NCBI GenBank assembly: GCA_017480225.1
Contig: JAFVBB010000007.1
Location: 1-64,000, forward strand
Reading direction: 5' to 3'
DNA from: Bacteroidales bacterium
GTDB taxonomy: Bacteria > Bacteroidota > Bacteroidia > Bacteroidales > P3
DNA length: 64,000 nt
Every line of letters begins with the position of its first letter. The stretch's first letter is position 1. The notes under the pieces were generated by a model. The model made no database searches and was not told the origin of the DNA. It worked only from the letters and a program-made list of their open reading frames with translations. The position numbers and the translations under genes are program-made. Below, one piece after another: positions 44,578-54,900 of this stretch.

Positions 44578-45651
44578 ATGAAAAATATAGTCAGAATATT
44601 TGCAGCAGTTGCGGTTCTTTCGTCGCTCACGTTGTCGGCAGCCTATGCCGGCAACGACGAGCGCCGCGGCACCGCTGGTGCGTCCGAACTGCTCATCAAC
44701 CCCTGGGCCCGCAACACGGGCTGGGGTGGGGTGAATGTGGCCAACGTGCACGGCCTGGAAGCCATGTTCTCCAATGTGGCCGGCCTCTCGTTTGTCAAGG
44801 ACATCGAGGTGGCCTACTCCAACACCATGCTCTATGGTGGCAGGAACGGCCTCAGCAGCGGCGCTTCCATCAACACCTTCGGCATCGGTGTCCGCATCTT
44901 CGACCGTGGTGTGGCTGGTGTCTACATCATGTCGATGGGCTTTGGTGAGCTCGACATCACCAAGTATGACAGCCCGGAGGCCGGTACCAACGGCACCTTC
45001 TCGCCCTCCTACATGAACATCAACGTGGCCTATGCCCACTCGTTCACCAACACCATCCATGGCGCCGTCACTTTCAAGGTGGTCACCGAGAGCACCGACA
45101 ACGTCAGCGCCTCCGGCCTGGGCATCGACGCCGGTATCCAGTATGTGACTGGTGAAAACGACGAGTTGAAGTTCGGTATCTCGCTCAAGAACTGGGGTCC
45201 CACCATCAAGTTTGGCGGCACCGGCCTCTCGCTGCAGATGGTCAACACCGCCGGCAACAATTTCACCGTCGAGACCCGCGCCGCCGAGATGCAGCTGCCC
45301 ACGTGCCTTAATATCGGCCTGAGCTACGACTTCTTCCTCCCCTCGCTTGACCAGCGCCTGACGGTCGCCGCCGCGTTCACCAGTAACGCCTTCCTGCGCG
45401 ACAACTACACGCTTGGCCTCGAGTACTCGATGCTCAACCTCTTCCAGGTGCGCTGCGGCTACATCTTGCAGTCCGGCATGTGGACAAACGACCGTGCCAC
45501 GGCCATGAACGGCATCTGCGCCGGTGCATCGGTCGATGTGCCGCTGTCGAAAAATGAAGAGAGCAACCTGGGCCTCACCATCGACTACTCCTACCAGTCG
45601 GCATTGCCCATGCGCGGCACACATTCCATCGGCGCAAGCTTCCGCTTCTGA
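44578..45651 (+). CDS. PorV/PorQ-like outer-membrane barrel protein
   Basis: A 357-residue outer-membrane protein of the FadL-like PorV/PorQ type. A signal peptide (residues 1-23, ending SAAYA) is followed by GTAGASELLINPWARNTGWG and the NVHGLEAMFSNVAGLS segment, which fits the PorV pattern of a Gly-rich start and a N-x-AGL motif. Regular amphipathic strands follow, with a terminal phenylalanine (GASFRF). PorV carries T9SS cargo from the translocon to the attachment complex. This paralogue, directly behind a giant T9SS-like cargo gene (42 bp), could be a dedicated shuttle for it; that role is inference. Confidence 0.82.
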   Translation: MKNIVRIFAAVAVLSSLTLSAAYAGNDERRGTAGASELLINPWARNTGWGGVNVANVHGLEAMFSNVAGLSFVKDIEVAYSNTMLYGGRNGLSSGASINTFGIGVRIFDRGVAGVYIMSMGFGELDITKYDSPEAGTNGTFSPSYMNINVAYAHSFTNTIHGAVTFKVVTESTDNVSASGLGIDAGIQYVTGENDELKFGISLKNWGPTIKFGGTGLSLQMVNTAGNNFTVETRAAEMQLPTCLNIGLSYDFFLPSLDQRLTVAAAFTSNAFLRDNYTLGLEYSMLNLFQVRCGYILQSGMWTNDRATAMNGICAGASVDVPLSKNEESNLGLTIDYSYQSALPMRGTHSIGASFRF

Positions 45652-45710
45652 CGGCTCGCCTTTGGCCACAACCAAGTCCGCTCAATAGAGAAAACGAAAA
45701 AAACACAAAA

Positions 45711-45750
45711 GCTGGGAAAGGCTTTGCAAGAAAAGCCTTTCCCGCTTTTT
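45711..45750 (+). terminator. Terminator after the PorV-like gene
   Basis: The stem GGGAAAGGCTTT pairs with AAAGCCTTTCCC across a short loop and is followed by a T run (CGCTTTTT). It lies between the PorV-like gene and greA and ends the receptor-cargo-PorV unit. Confidence 0.8.
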
Positions 45751-45791
45751 AGAGCAATCACACAAGCATTCATCAACAGAAATCAACCGAA

Positions 45792-46265
45792 ATGGCAGAG
45801 ATTAAATACTACAGCGAGGAGGGTCTGCAGAAGCTAAAGGACGAGCTTCACCACCTGATCGCCATCGAGCGCCCGGCAGCCTCGGCCGCCATTGCCGAAG
45901 CCCGCGACAAAGGCGACCTCAGCGAGAACGCCGAGTACGACGCCGCCAAGGAGGCTCAGGGGCACCTCGAAGCCCGCATCAGCAAGTTGCAGGAACTGGT
46001 GGCCAACGCCCGCCTGCTCGACGAAAGCAAGATTGACACCTCAAAGGTGCTCCTGCTCTCCATCATCACCATCCGCAACACCAAGACCAAGGCGGTGCAG
46101 ACCTACACCATCGTGCCCGAGAGCGAGGCCAACCTCAAGCAGGGCAAGATCAGCATCACCTCACCCTTCGCCTCGGCCTTCCTGGGTCATCGTCAGGGCG
46201 ACGTGGTCGACGTGGTGGTGCCGGCAGGCAAGATGACCTTTGAACTCATCAAGGTGGAACGCTAA
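45792..46265 (+). CDS. greA: Transcription elongation factor GreA
   Basis: Rescues backtracked RNA polymerase by stimulating transcript cleavage. The 157-residue protein has the N-terminal antiparallel coiled coil with the acidic tip (DKGDLSENAEYDAAKEAQG, residues 37-55) and the C-terminal FKBP-like domain (TITSPFASAFLGH..., with SPFASAFLGHRQGDVVDV). Length is normal. The HIT gene follows after 17 bp in the same direction. Confidence 0.96.
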   Translation: MAEIKYYSEEGLQKLKDELHHLIAIERPAASAAIAEARDKGDLSENAEYDAAKEAQGHLEARISKLQELVANARLLDESKIDTSKVLLLSIITIRNTKTKAVQTYTIVPESEANLKQGKISITSPFASAFLGHRQGDVVDVVVPAGKMTFELIKVER

Positions 46266-46282
46266 ACAACCGCATACTCATT

Positions 46283-46675
46283 ATGGCAAGCATCTTCAGC
46301 AAGATTGTGGCGGGCGAGATACCCTGCCACCGCGTGGCCGAGACCGACCACTGCCTGGCTTTCCTCGACATCAACCCAGTGGTGAGAGGCCATGTGCTCT
46401 GCATTCCGAAAAAAGAGGTTGACAACCTCTTCGACCTTGACCCGCAGCTCTACGACGAGCTGATGCGTTTTGCCCGCCGTGTGGCGAAGGGCGTGTCTGC
46501 CGTCTGCCTCTGCAAGAAGGTGGGTGTGGCCGTGGTGGGGCTCGACGTGCCTCACGCCCATGTGCACCTGCTCCCGCTCAACGAGCCGTCCGATTTCAGC
46601 TTCAGCCACCACGTGTCGATGACGCCCGAGGAGCTTGCCCGGCTGGCTGCCGACATAGCGGCTGCCGTCGAGTAG
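46283..46675 (+). CDS. HIT family nucleotide-binding protein
   Basis: A 130-residue histidine-triad protein related to Hint-type hydrolases that act on adenylated or AMP-linked substrates. The N-terminal SIFSKIVAGEIPCHRVAE and VVRGHVLCIPKKEVDN are typical. The catalytic triad motif HAHVHLLP lies at residues 91-98. Cytoplasmic. It is probably co-transcribed with greA and ends at a terminator. Confidence 0.93.
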   Translation: MASIFSKIVAGEIPCHRVAETDHCLAFLDINPVVRGHVLCIPKKEVDNLFDLDPQLYDELMRFARRVAKGVSAVCLCKKVGVAVVGLDVPHAHVHLLPLNEPSDFSFSHHVSMTPEELARLAADIAAAVE

Positions 46676-46697
46676 CGCCCCTTCCTGCCAACCATTT

Positions 46698-46722
46698 GCC
46701 CCGCCCATGCGGGGCTTTTTTT
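46698..46722 (+). terminator. Terminator after the HIT gene
   Basis: A 7-bp stem (GCCCCGC, loop CCAT, GCGGGGC) is followed by seven T. It ends the greA-HIT unit. Confidence 0.85.
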
Positions 46723-46864
46723 GTTTCCTTCAGCACGATGCCCGCACGTGCAGAAATCTTCGCCGGAGAACTCTCTCTTTGTGTTGGATGACAATGTGTT
46801 ATGAATTATAAGTGCCGGAATGTGTTGAATTACAGCCTGGAAGGGCATTGGGGCAATGTCAGGG

Positions 46865-46967
46865 TCGTCTGTTCTTCGATTGTTCTCCGATTGTTCTTCG
46901 ATTGTTCTTCGATATTAAATCGAAGAACAATCGAAGAACAATCGGAGAACAATCGAAGAACAGACGG
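46865..46967 (+). repeat. 103-bp hairpin element, copy 6
   Basis: The arms differ at one position only (TCGTCTG at the left outer end against CCGTCTG), around an ATTAA loop. Leader-like sequence is present on both sides: AAGGGCATTGGGGCAATGTC on the left, extending to about 46825, and TGTTGACACGGACC on the right. It lies in the 544-bp gap between the HIT gene and the choice-of-anchor L gene. The remainder of that gap holds the HIT terminator (46698-46722), a -7-like TAGTTTTG at 47162-47169 and AT-rich DNA. Confidence 0.95.
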
Positions 46968-47219
46968 TGTTGACACGGACCTGAGGTGTCTGCCGCGCGT
47001 GGTGTACCGATGGGCGGCAGCGAATCTCCTGTAGTCCGCAAATGGGTGAAATGTGGTGTAATGTATTGGTCATCATTGTATTGCATAGGGGGGGGCTTGT
47101 TAATAAATCTTAAATCTTGTTTTTGTCGCTTACTGCGCTTGCATTTTGTGTGGATTTTGCATAGTTTTGCAGTTCAAAGATTTGAACAAAATTGCAATAC
47201 TAACAAAACCTAATTCGTT

Positions 47220-48965
47220 ATGAAAAAAGTAATTACAACGTTACTTGCGTTGGCGAGCCTTGTGGCGTGCCTGCGCGCGCAGAACGTCGTGACGACACCG
47301 GCCGTGGGGCAGTCGCCGCTGACGTTTGTGCGAGAGAACCTGGCGGGTGGAGGCGTCTTCGTCTTCAACGTCAAGTTCCAAAACAGCTCGAGCAGCATCA
47401 AGACGACCAACATCGGCACCTTCTCGCAAAACGGTGCCGACGTGCTTCCGTTTGAGAACGGCATCATCCTCACCACGGGCGACATCGCCGTGGCCGAGGG
47501 GCCGAACCTTGAGACGGGGAAGGCCAACTCCAATTTCGGCGGCTCGGCCTACCTCGACCCCGACATGAGCGGCGTGGCCTCGGGCGAGGTGACCGCCTGC
47601 GCCACCATCGACTTCGACTTCGTGTCGCTCTCGTCGTCGGTGATGTTCAACTACATGTTCGGCTCGGACGAGTACCCGGAGTACGTGTGCAGCAGTTTCA
47701 ACGACTGCTTCGCCTTCTTCCTCACCGGCCCCGACCCTGAGACCGGCATGGAGGTGACGCGCAACATAGCCATGATTCCCGGCTCCGACACCATCTACGG
47801 CGGCCTCTATCCCAATGGAATCGCGGTGACGGTGAACAGCGTGAACATAGGCCAGCCGGGCAACTACGGCGATGAGGGCAAGAACTGCTTCTATGAGTTC
47901 AGCGACTACTACATCGACAACAACATGGAGAGCTACAACAGCGCCGACACCATCTACGGCGTGGGCTACGACGGCCTCACCAACAAGCTCTCGGCCGAAG
48001 GCAGCATCGTTCCCTGCCAGGTGTACCACATGCACATCTCGGTGTGCAACGTTGGCGACCAGAACTTCGACAGCGGCGTGTTCCTGGAGGGCAACTCGTT
48101 CAGCTCGCCCAACACCAACATCGGCCTCACCATCCCCGGCGTGCAGCAGGTGATGGGCAGCTGCCCGAAGGGTGTGAAACTGACGCTGGGCAACACCGGC
48201 TTCCATAACGGCACGGTGTTCTTCGACGCCTCCGGCACGGCCAAGCTCGGCGTGGACTACGACATCGTCGACGAGAGCGGCGCGGTGGTGGGCGAGAACG
48301 GCTTCGCCATCGACGAGAGCGAGCGCAGCTTCTACGTCAAGGTGCGCCAGGGCGTGGACCTCGGCACTGACAAGACCTTCGACCTCTACCTCACCACGCA
48401 GCTCTGCGCCGAGTATCCGCAGCTGAACCTGCACGACACGATGCATTTCCGCATCAGCAAGGGCACCGACGTGCGCCTGCGCGACACGGTGCTCAACTGC
48501 ACAGAGGCCTGCTTCGAGGTGACGGCTCCGCTCGAATACGGCACGGGCGACATCAGCTATCGCTGGGTGCCCACCGACGGCATCGCCAACCCGTATGAGC
48601 GCACTTCGCCGGCACTGATCTTCGAGGACGCCGACTACAGCCTCATCGCCACCGGCGGCACCGGCTGCAACAGCGACACCGCATCGGTGAAGGTGCGCAT
48701 CAAGGGCAGTGAGTTTGTTGGCATCGACGACGTGGCGGCACAGGCCGATGTGGCCGTGGCCGACGGCAGCCTGCTGGTCAAGGCCGAGGGTCTGATGAAG
48801 GTCGAGGTGTATGCCGTCGACGGACGCCTGGCCCTGATGCGCGAGTACAACGGCCAGGGCGGCACGGCGAGGATCGACCTTGCCGGGCTGGAGAGCGGCG
48901 TCTACGCGGTGCGCGTCGAGTCGAAGGCCGGTGTGGCCGGAGCCAAGATGGTCATCAACAAATAA
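47220..48965 (+). CDS. Choice-of-anchor L domain protein with T9SS sorting domain
   Basis: A 581-residue secreted surface protein. The signal peptide ends near residue 20 (LASLVACLRAQ). Residues about 22-300 form the choice-of-anchor L domain: LTFVRENLAGGGVFVFNVKF, then GIILTTGDIAVAEGPN, FNYMFGSDEYPEYVCSSFND and FAFFLTGPDPETG. Beta-sandwich modules follow. The last 75 residues are a type A T9SS sorting domain (VEVYAVDGRLALMREY, then LAGLESGVYAVRVES, ending KMVINK). It lies 7 bp before the giant FN3 gene and both probably share one transcript. It is expected to be displayed on the cell surface or released after cleavage of the sorting domain. Confidence 0.88.
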   Translation: MKKVITTLLALASLVACLRAQNVVTTPAVGQSPLTFVRENLAGGGVFVFNVKFQNSSSSIKTTNIGTFSQNGADVLPFENGIILTTGDIAVAEGPNLETGKANSNFGGSAYLDPDMSGVASGEVTACATIDFDFVSLSSSVMFNYMFGSDEYPEYVCSSFNDCFAFFLTGPDPETGMEVTRNIAMIPGSDTIYGGLYPNGIAVTVNSVNIGQPGNYGDEGKNCFYEFSDYYIDNNMESYNSADTIYGVGYDGLTNKLSAEGSIVPCQVYHMHISVCNVGDQNFDSGVFLEGNSFSSPNTNIGLTIPGVQQVMGSCPKGVKLTLGNTGFHNGTVFFDASGTAKLGVDYDIVDESGAVVGENGFAIDESERSFYVKVRQGVDLGTDKTFDLYLTTQLCAEYPQLNLHDTMHFRISKGTDVRLRDTVLNCTEACFEVTAPLEYGTGDISYRWVPTDGIANPYERTSPALIFEDADYSLIATGGTGCNSDTASVKVRIKGSEFVGIDDVAAQADVAVADGSLLVKAEGLMKVEVYAVDGRLALMREYNGQGGTARIDLAGLESGVYAVRVESKAGVAGAKMVINK

Positions 48966-48972
48966 CCACTAA

Positions 48973-51900
48973 ATGAAGACTGATATGAAAAAGATACTGA
49001 TATGCTTGGCACTGCTGCCGCTGGCCCTGGCCTTCGCGTCGAAAGCCGAGGCACAGTGCGCCGACTGCACCCTCTACATCGAGATGGAAGACACGTATGG
49101 CGACGGATGGAACGGCAACACGGTGACCATTAGCCAGAATGGTGTGCAGGTTGGGTCGTTTACCCTCAACGACGGCTACTCCGGCACCAGCTCGCTCGAC
49201 GTCTGCAAGGCCGACGGCTCGCTGACCATCAACTACGGCGGCGGCATGTACCCGGACGAGAACTCCTTCGTGCTCACCGACCAGAACGGCAACGTGCTGG
49301 CTCAGTGCAGCAACGGCAGCTCGTGGAGCGGTGCCGTCGAGGCGGCTCCCTGCTCTAACTGCCTGACGCCGCAGCTGTCGCTGACAAGCGTCACCGAGAC
49401 CACGGCCAGTGTGTCGTGGGAGGAGAGCGGCATGGCCTCCAGCTGGCTGTATCGCCTGGGCGACGGCGACTGGACGTCGACCACCTCCACAAGCCTCGAC
49501 TTCACAGACCTTGCGCCCGGTGTGGCCTACACCCTGCAGGTGAAGGCACAGTGCGACGACGACGAGGTGTCGTCAACCGCCCAGTTCGTCTTCGCCACCC
49601 TCTGCGCGAAGTCCACGCTTCCTCTGACACAGGATTTCGAGTACTTCGACAACGAGAGCAAGATGCCCATGTGCTGGGAGGCTCTCGAGGTGTTCGACAG
49701 CTACGGCGAGGCCTACCCCAGCGTCTCCAACTATGTGGAGACCCACAGCGGCGGCAATGCCTTGGTCTTCATGCCCTATTATGCAAACAACTCTGTTGCG
49801 TCGCCTGTGCTCGACGTGGAGGCAAGCAAGCTTGAGGTGATACTCTACGTCAACTCTTCCTCGTATGGCAACCTGCAGGTGGGCTACATCCCCGCCGAGT
49901 CGAGCAGCATCGACGACTTTGTGCTCGTCGACGTGGTGCAGGTGAGCAACGACAACCTCTTCCACCAGTACAAGGTGAGCTTTGCCGATGTCGACTACAG
50001 CGGCGACTTCCGCGTGGTGCTGCACATGGACGCCTCACCCAGCTACTCCACCTACTCCATCGACGATGTCTGCTTCCGTGTGGCCAGCAGCTGCCCCGAG
50101 GTAACCGGCCTTGCGGCCAACGGCCTCTTCGGCTCTGGCAACGTTGCATTGAGTTGGGGTGGCGACGGCACAAACTTTGAGGTTGCCTATGGCCCCATTG
50201 GCTTCAACCCCGATGCCGCCGACGCCAGCATAATGCAGGTCGACGACGCGCACAACTGCGTAATCTCCGGCCTTGACGACGCTTCGCTCTACGACTTCTA
50301 CGTGCGTTCGGTGTGCGGCAGCGAGAAGAGCTACTGGTGCGAGGCCGTCAGCGGTGTGCGCCCCAACACCTATTGGCTTGACCAGCCCTCCGACACCATC
50401 AGTGGCTGCGACTTCTACATCGTTGACAACGGCGGCCCCGCCGGCGACTACAAGCAGACCTCGCTGGTCAAGGTGGTGGTCTACCCCGAGGAGGAGGGCA
50501 AAGCCCTGCGCATCACGGGTTCCTACGCGGGCTCCTACTACAGCTATGTCACCTCGCCGCTGATTATCTATGACGGCGACAGCGCCAACGCGCCGGTCGG
50601 CGTGCAGTACACCTATGGCTCTGCCAACATCAACTTCCGCTCGCACGGCCCGGTCACGCTGACCTTCAGCGCCGCCAACGGCTCCTCGTTCTATGTGGAC
50701 GAAGGCTTTGACCTGCACGTTGAATGCGTCGAGCCCAGCTATTGCAGCGAGATTGCCGACTTCAAGGTTGTGGAGGCCGCCGTCGACGAGGCAACCTTCA
50801 GCTGGACGCCTTCGGAAATGCCAGACATGAAGTATGTCATCGAGCTGGTCGACATGCTCGACCCCGACAGCACCGTCTACTCCTACGACATTGACCCCGA
50901 GCTCACCACCGCCACCATCGCCGGCCTTGAGGAGCGCACCACCTACCGTGCCACTATCCACTCGGTGTGCGCGGCGGGCAACGGGTTCAACTATAGCACC
51001 ACCTTTGTGACGCGTTGCGGCCAGCTTGGCGAGATGCCTGTGGGCGACCCCGAGACGAGCAGCACCAACATGCCCACCAACGCAGGCTACAACTACTCGA
51101 TAGTGCAGACCATCTACAGCCGCTCCGAGTTCGACCACGCGGCCGACACGGTGTACGGCATTGTGGTCAACATGCAGCAGGTGGTAGACAAGGACATAGA
51201 GCTGAGCATCTACATGGATGTCACCGAGGACAGCAACTACGTGAGCTCGGGCTACTACAGCTCCGGCTACATCTCGATGGGACCCAGCCAGCTTGTCTAC
51301 AACGGAACGCGCAAGATGACCGTCGGTGATAACGAGATTGTCTTCGACAAGCCGTGGCTCTCGCCCGACACGTCGAAGCACATTGTCATCACCTACCTTT
51401 CGCACATAGACGGCGCCAGCTACAACAACACGCAGCGCGGTCGTGTCTTCACCACCGATGACGGCCGCCTTCGCTCGATTACCGGCAGCGGCAGCAACCA
51501 GATTACTCCCGGCAGTGGCTACAACTACTCCACGTCGACCAACCAGGCGCTTGCTCTGGTCTTCCTTGAGCCGTGCGGCCGCGTGCTTTGCTCGGCCCCC
51601 ACAGTGACTGTTGAGGAGGTGAGCACCAGCAACATCTCCATCAGCTGGGTGCCTGGCTTCGACGAGACTGCATGGAATGTGGAGTACCGCATAGAGGGCG
51701 AAGAGGACTGGACGATGTTCAGCGAGTCCACCTCGCAGACCAGTGCCGACCTCACCGGGCTGGCTCAGGGCACGTGGTATCAGATTCGCGTCACCAGCCT
51801 CTGCGGCGAGAAGAGCCATGGCCGCACAGTTCGCGTGGCCACCGACTGCGGTGTGTTCAGCGCCCCGTTTGTTGAGTCTTTCGTCAACTTTGACGCCTCA

Positions 51901-54900
51901 AGCCTCAGCCAGACCACGCAGCTCTGCTGGGACCGCAAGAGCCTCTACCCCTACAACACCACCTTCCCCTACGTCGACAGTTACGCCGCCGGCTACGACG
52001 ACAACCGCTCCCTCTACATGGACTACTACGGAAGCAGCCTCATCCTGCCCGAACTCAGCAACCCGATAGAGCAGCTGCAGCTGTCGGCCTATGTGCGCAA
52101 GTCCTATGAGAGCACCTCCACTGTAAGCCTCGAAGTTGGAGCCTGCACCGATCCGGCTGACACCAGCACCTATGTTGTCATCAACAGCGTCGAGGTCCCC
52201 AGCAATGAGTTCACCCTGGTCGAGCTTCCTCTCGACAAGCTTGGCGCGGTCGATGGCCGCATCTTCATCCGTGGCGCTGTGGGTGGCGCAATCAACTTCT
52301 ACCTCGACAGCCTTGCTATCGACCTCATCCCCGCCTGCCGCTCCATCAAGTCGGCAGCCTACGTGAACTTCAACCACAACACCGTCACGCTCGACATCGA
52401 CGACGACGTTGCGCGCGAGGGCTACATCGTGTACTACAACACTTCCGATGACTTTGCCAGCGCCACGCCGGTCAGCACCACCTCCAAGCAGCCCGTAATC
52501 ACTGGCCTGACCCCTGCCTCAACTTACTACATGTGGGTTGTTGCCACCTGCGGCAGCGACACCCAGTCGAAGTTGCTGAAGCTCGGCTCTGTCCGCACCA
52601 TGTGCGAGCCCATCGAGGTGAGCGACGACAACCTTTACACCAACGACATCGAGGAGGCAAGCAGCATCAGTTGCTTCACCTACCTCCCCAGCGGCAGCAA
52701 CAAGTGGGTCGTGGGTCAACCGACCACCTACACCTCCGGCTATGTGCACAGCGGTGCCGTGGCGTTCTCCTTCATCCCCAACAACAACAAGGAGGCCTAC
52801 GTCTTCCTGCCTGCCTTCGACTTCACCGGCATGACCACCGAGGCCGACTTTGGCTTCTACCGCTACAGCGCCCATAGTGAGTGGTCCAGCGAGAGCGCGT
52901 CGCGCCTTAGGGTGTACTACCGCACCAGCCCCGACGCCGACTGGACGTTCATCAAGGAGTGCAACCCCGATGTGGTCAACACCTGGTCGCACGAGCTGAT
53001 TACCCTTCCCGGTTCGCAGGGTGCCGCCTTCTACCAGTTGCGCCTGGGCGGTGTCGGCAAGGAGACCAGCACCGGTTACATGTATGTCGACGACCTCGAA
53101 ATACGCCGCTACAGCGACTGTCGCGCGCCCGAGGCTGTCATGGTCAGTGACGTCACCGAGCGCTCGGCCAAGGCCTCGTGGAACGCTGGCGAGAACACCA
53201 ACTTCCGCGTGCAGTTCCGCAACGAGCTCGACTGGAGCTGGACTACCTACAACGTCGAGAATGAGGAAAGCGTCAGCCTGAACCCGCTTGAGCATTCGAG
53301 CACCTACCAGGTGCGCATTGCCTCGCGCTGCGCCGACGGCGTAGTGAGCGAGTTCTCGCCCGTCACCACCTTCCAGACCCCGTTCTGCGACAGCGTCTTC
53401 ACCATTACATCTTATGCGCAGGATGCTGAGGCTGGCACCTTCACCTTGAGTGCCAATAACAACGGCTCCTACTACGAGGTCGTCATTCCGGCCGAGGAAC
53501 TTGACAGCAGCGTTCCCATCGAGCGCCTCTCCTTCACCATTGCCGAGCCGCTGCCATACTCGATCTACCTCAACCTCTACATTAGCCCGGCGATCTCCAG
53601 TTCCTTCGCCACCTTCAAGATCGACTACAACAGCAACACCTCCGTGTGGGGCAGTCTCGATTCGGGCTATGTGGGTGATGTGGTTGTCGAGTTCGAGAAC
53701 CCCATCCAGCTCGAGGCCGGCAAGGATCTGGTCATAGGCATGGCGTTGCAGTCTGACTACTATGAGTACGACTACGACACCTACGAATACCTCTACACCC
53801 AGCTCGACCATGTGTTTGCCTCTCACAAGTCTGCCACCAGTGTGGCCAGGTACTATGTCTCCGACCAAGACTATCTCTCCATCCCCAGCATCATCAACAT
53901 GCCCAGCAGCATTGTTCCCTCCACCGACGACATCATCGACTTCTCGCTGGCAGGGTGCAATACCGTCTGCTGGGAGCCTGTCGTGCGCAGCACCTCCTCC
54001 ACCGCCAACAGCATCACTGTCGACTGGGTCAAGGAGAAGTCTGTCGTCGAGCTTGCCATCAAGCGTGCCGACGAGGCTGCCTTCGGAGCGCCAGTCAGCG
54101 TGGCCAGCGGCCATGTCTACATCTTCTCCAACCTGATGCCGCAGACCGAGTATGACCTGCGCGTCCGTGCCAACTGCTCCAACTCCGGCTCGGGCTACAC
54201 CGAGTGGGCCGAGTTCAGCGTTGCCACCGACACCGCTTGCTCCATACCCTCCGCGCTGCAGGTCACTGCCGTCAGCGCCCACTCCGCCACCCTCACCTGG
54301 AATGCCGGCGAGATGCACAGCAACCACTGGGACATCCACGTGTGGAACGACGGCTTCGACTCCATCTACGACGCCAAGAGCAACCCCGCCACCATCGGCG
54401 GCTTGCTGCCGGGCAACGACTACCGCGTGCAGATGCGCTCCTACTGCGGCGTTGACGACCACGTGGTGAGCGAGTGGAGCGAGGTGCGCCACATCCAGAA
54501 CACCTGCGCACCCGTCACCGGTGTCAAGGCCGAGCTCAGTGGCGACGACGTCACCGTGAGCTGGGTGGCTGGCGACCGCAACAAGAAGTGGCTCGTGGCC
54601 TACGGCCTCAAGGACTTCACCGGCGCCGAGGCCATTGAGTACCGCACCGTCACCGAGAACCACGTCACCTTCGAGGGACTCAAGCGCGGCAACACCTACT
54701 CGTTCCGCGTTCTGGCCTACTGCGACGACGACTGGACCAGCGAATGGAGCGCCAATGCCAACGTGCAGATGGTGGGCATCGACGAGGTCGAGGGCACTCA
54801 GGTCACCCTGCAGCCCAACCCCGCCACCGGCTTTGTCACCCTCGGCCTTGAGGGCGCCGAAGGTCGCGCCACGGTGACCATCCTCACTGTCGACGGCCGC

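Noticed and set aside
39520-45675. Two minus-strand frames of over 1000 codons antisense to the giant protein and the PorV-like gene
   Set aside because: Composition and lack of motifs mark them as shadows of the strongly codon-biased plus-strand genes.
46865-46967. Interpreting the hairpins as ordinary rho-independent terminators
   Set aside because: No T run follows the stem, copy 7 lies between two divergent starts, and neighbouring genes such as the HIT gene already have a conventional terminator.
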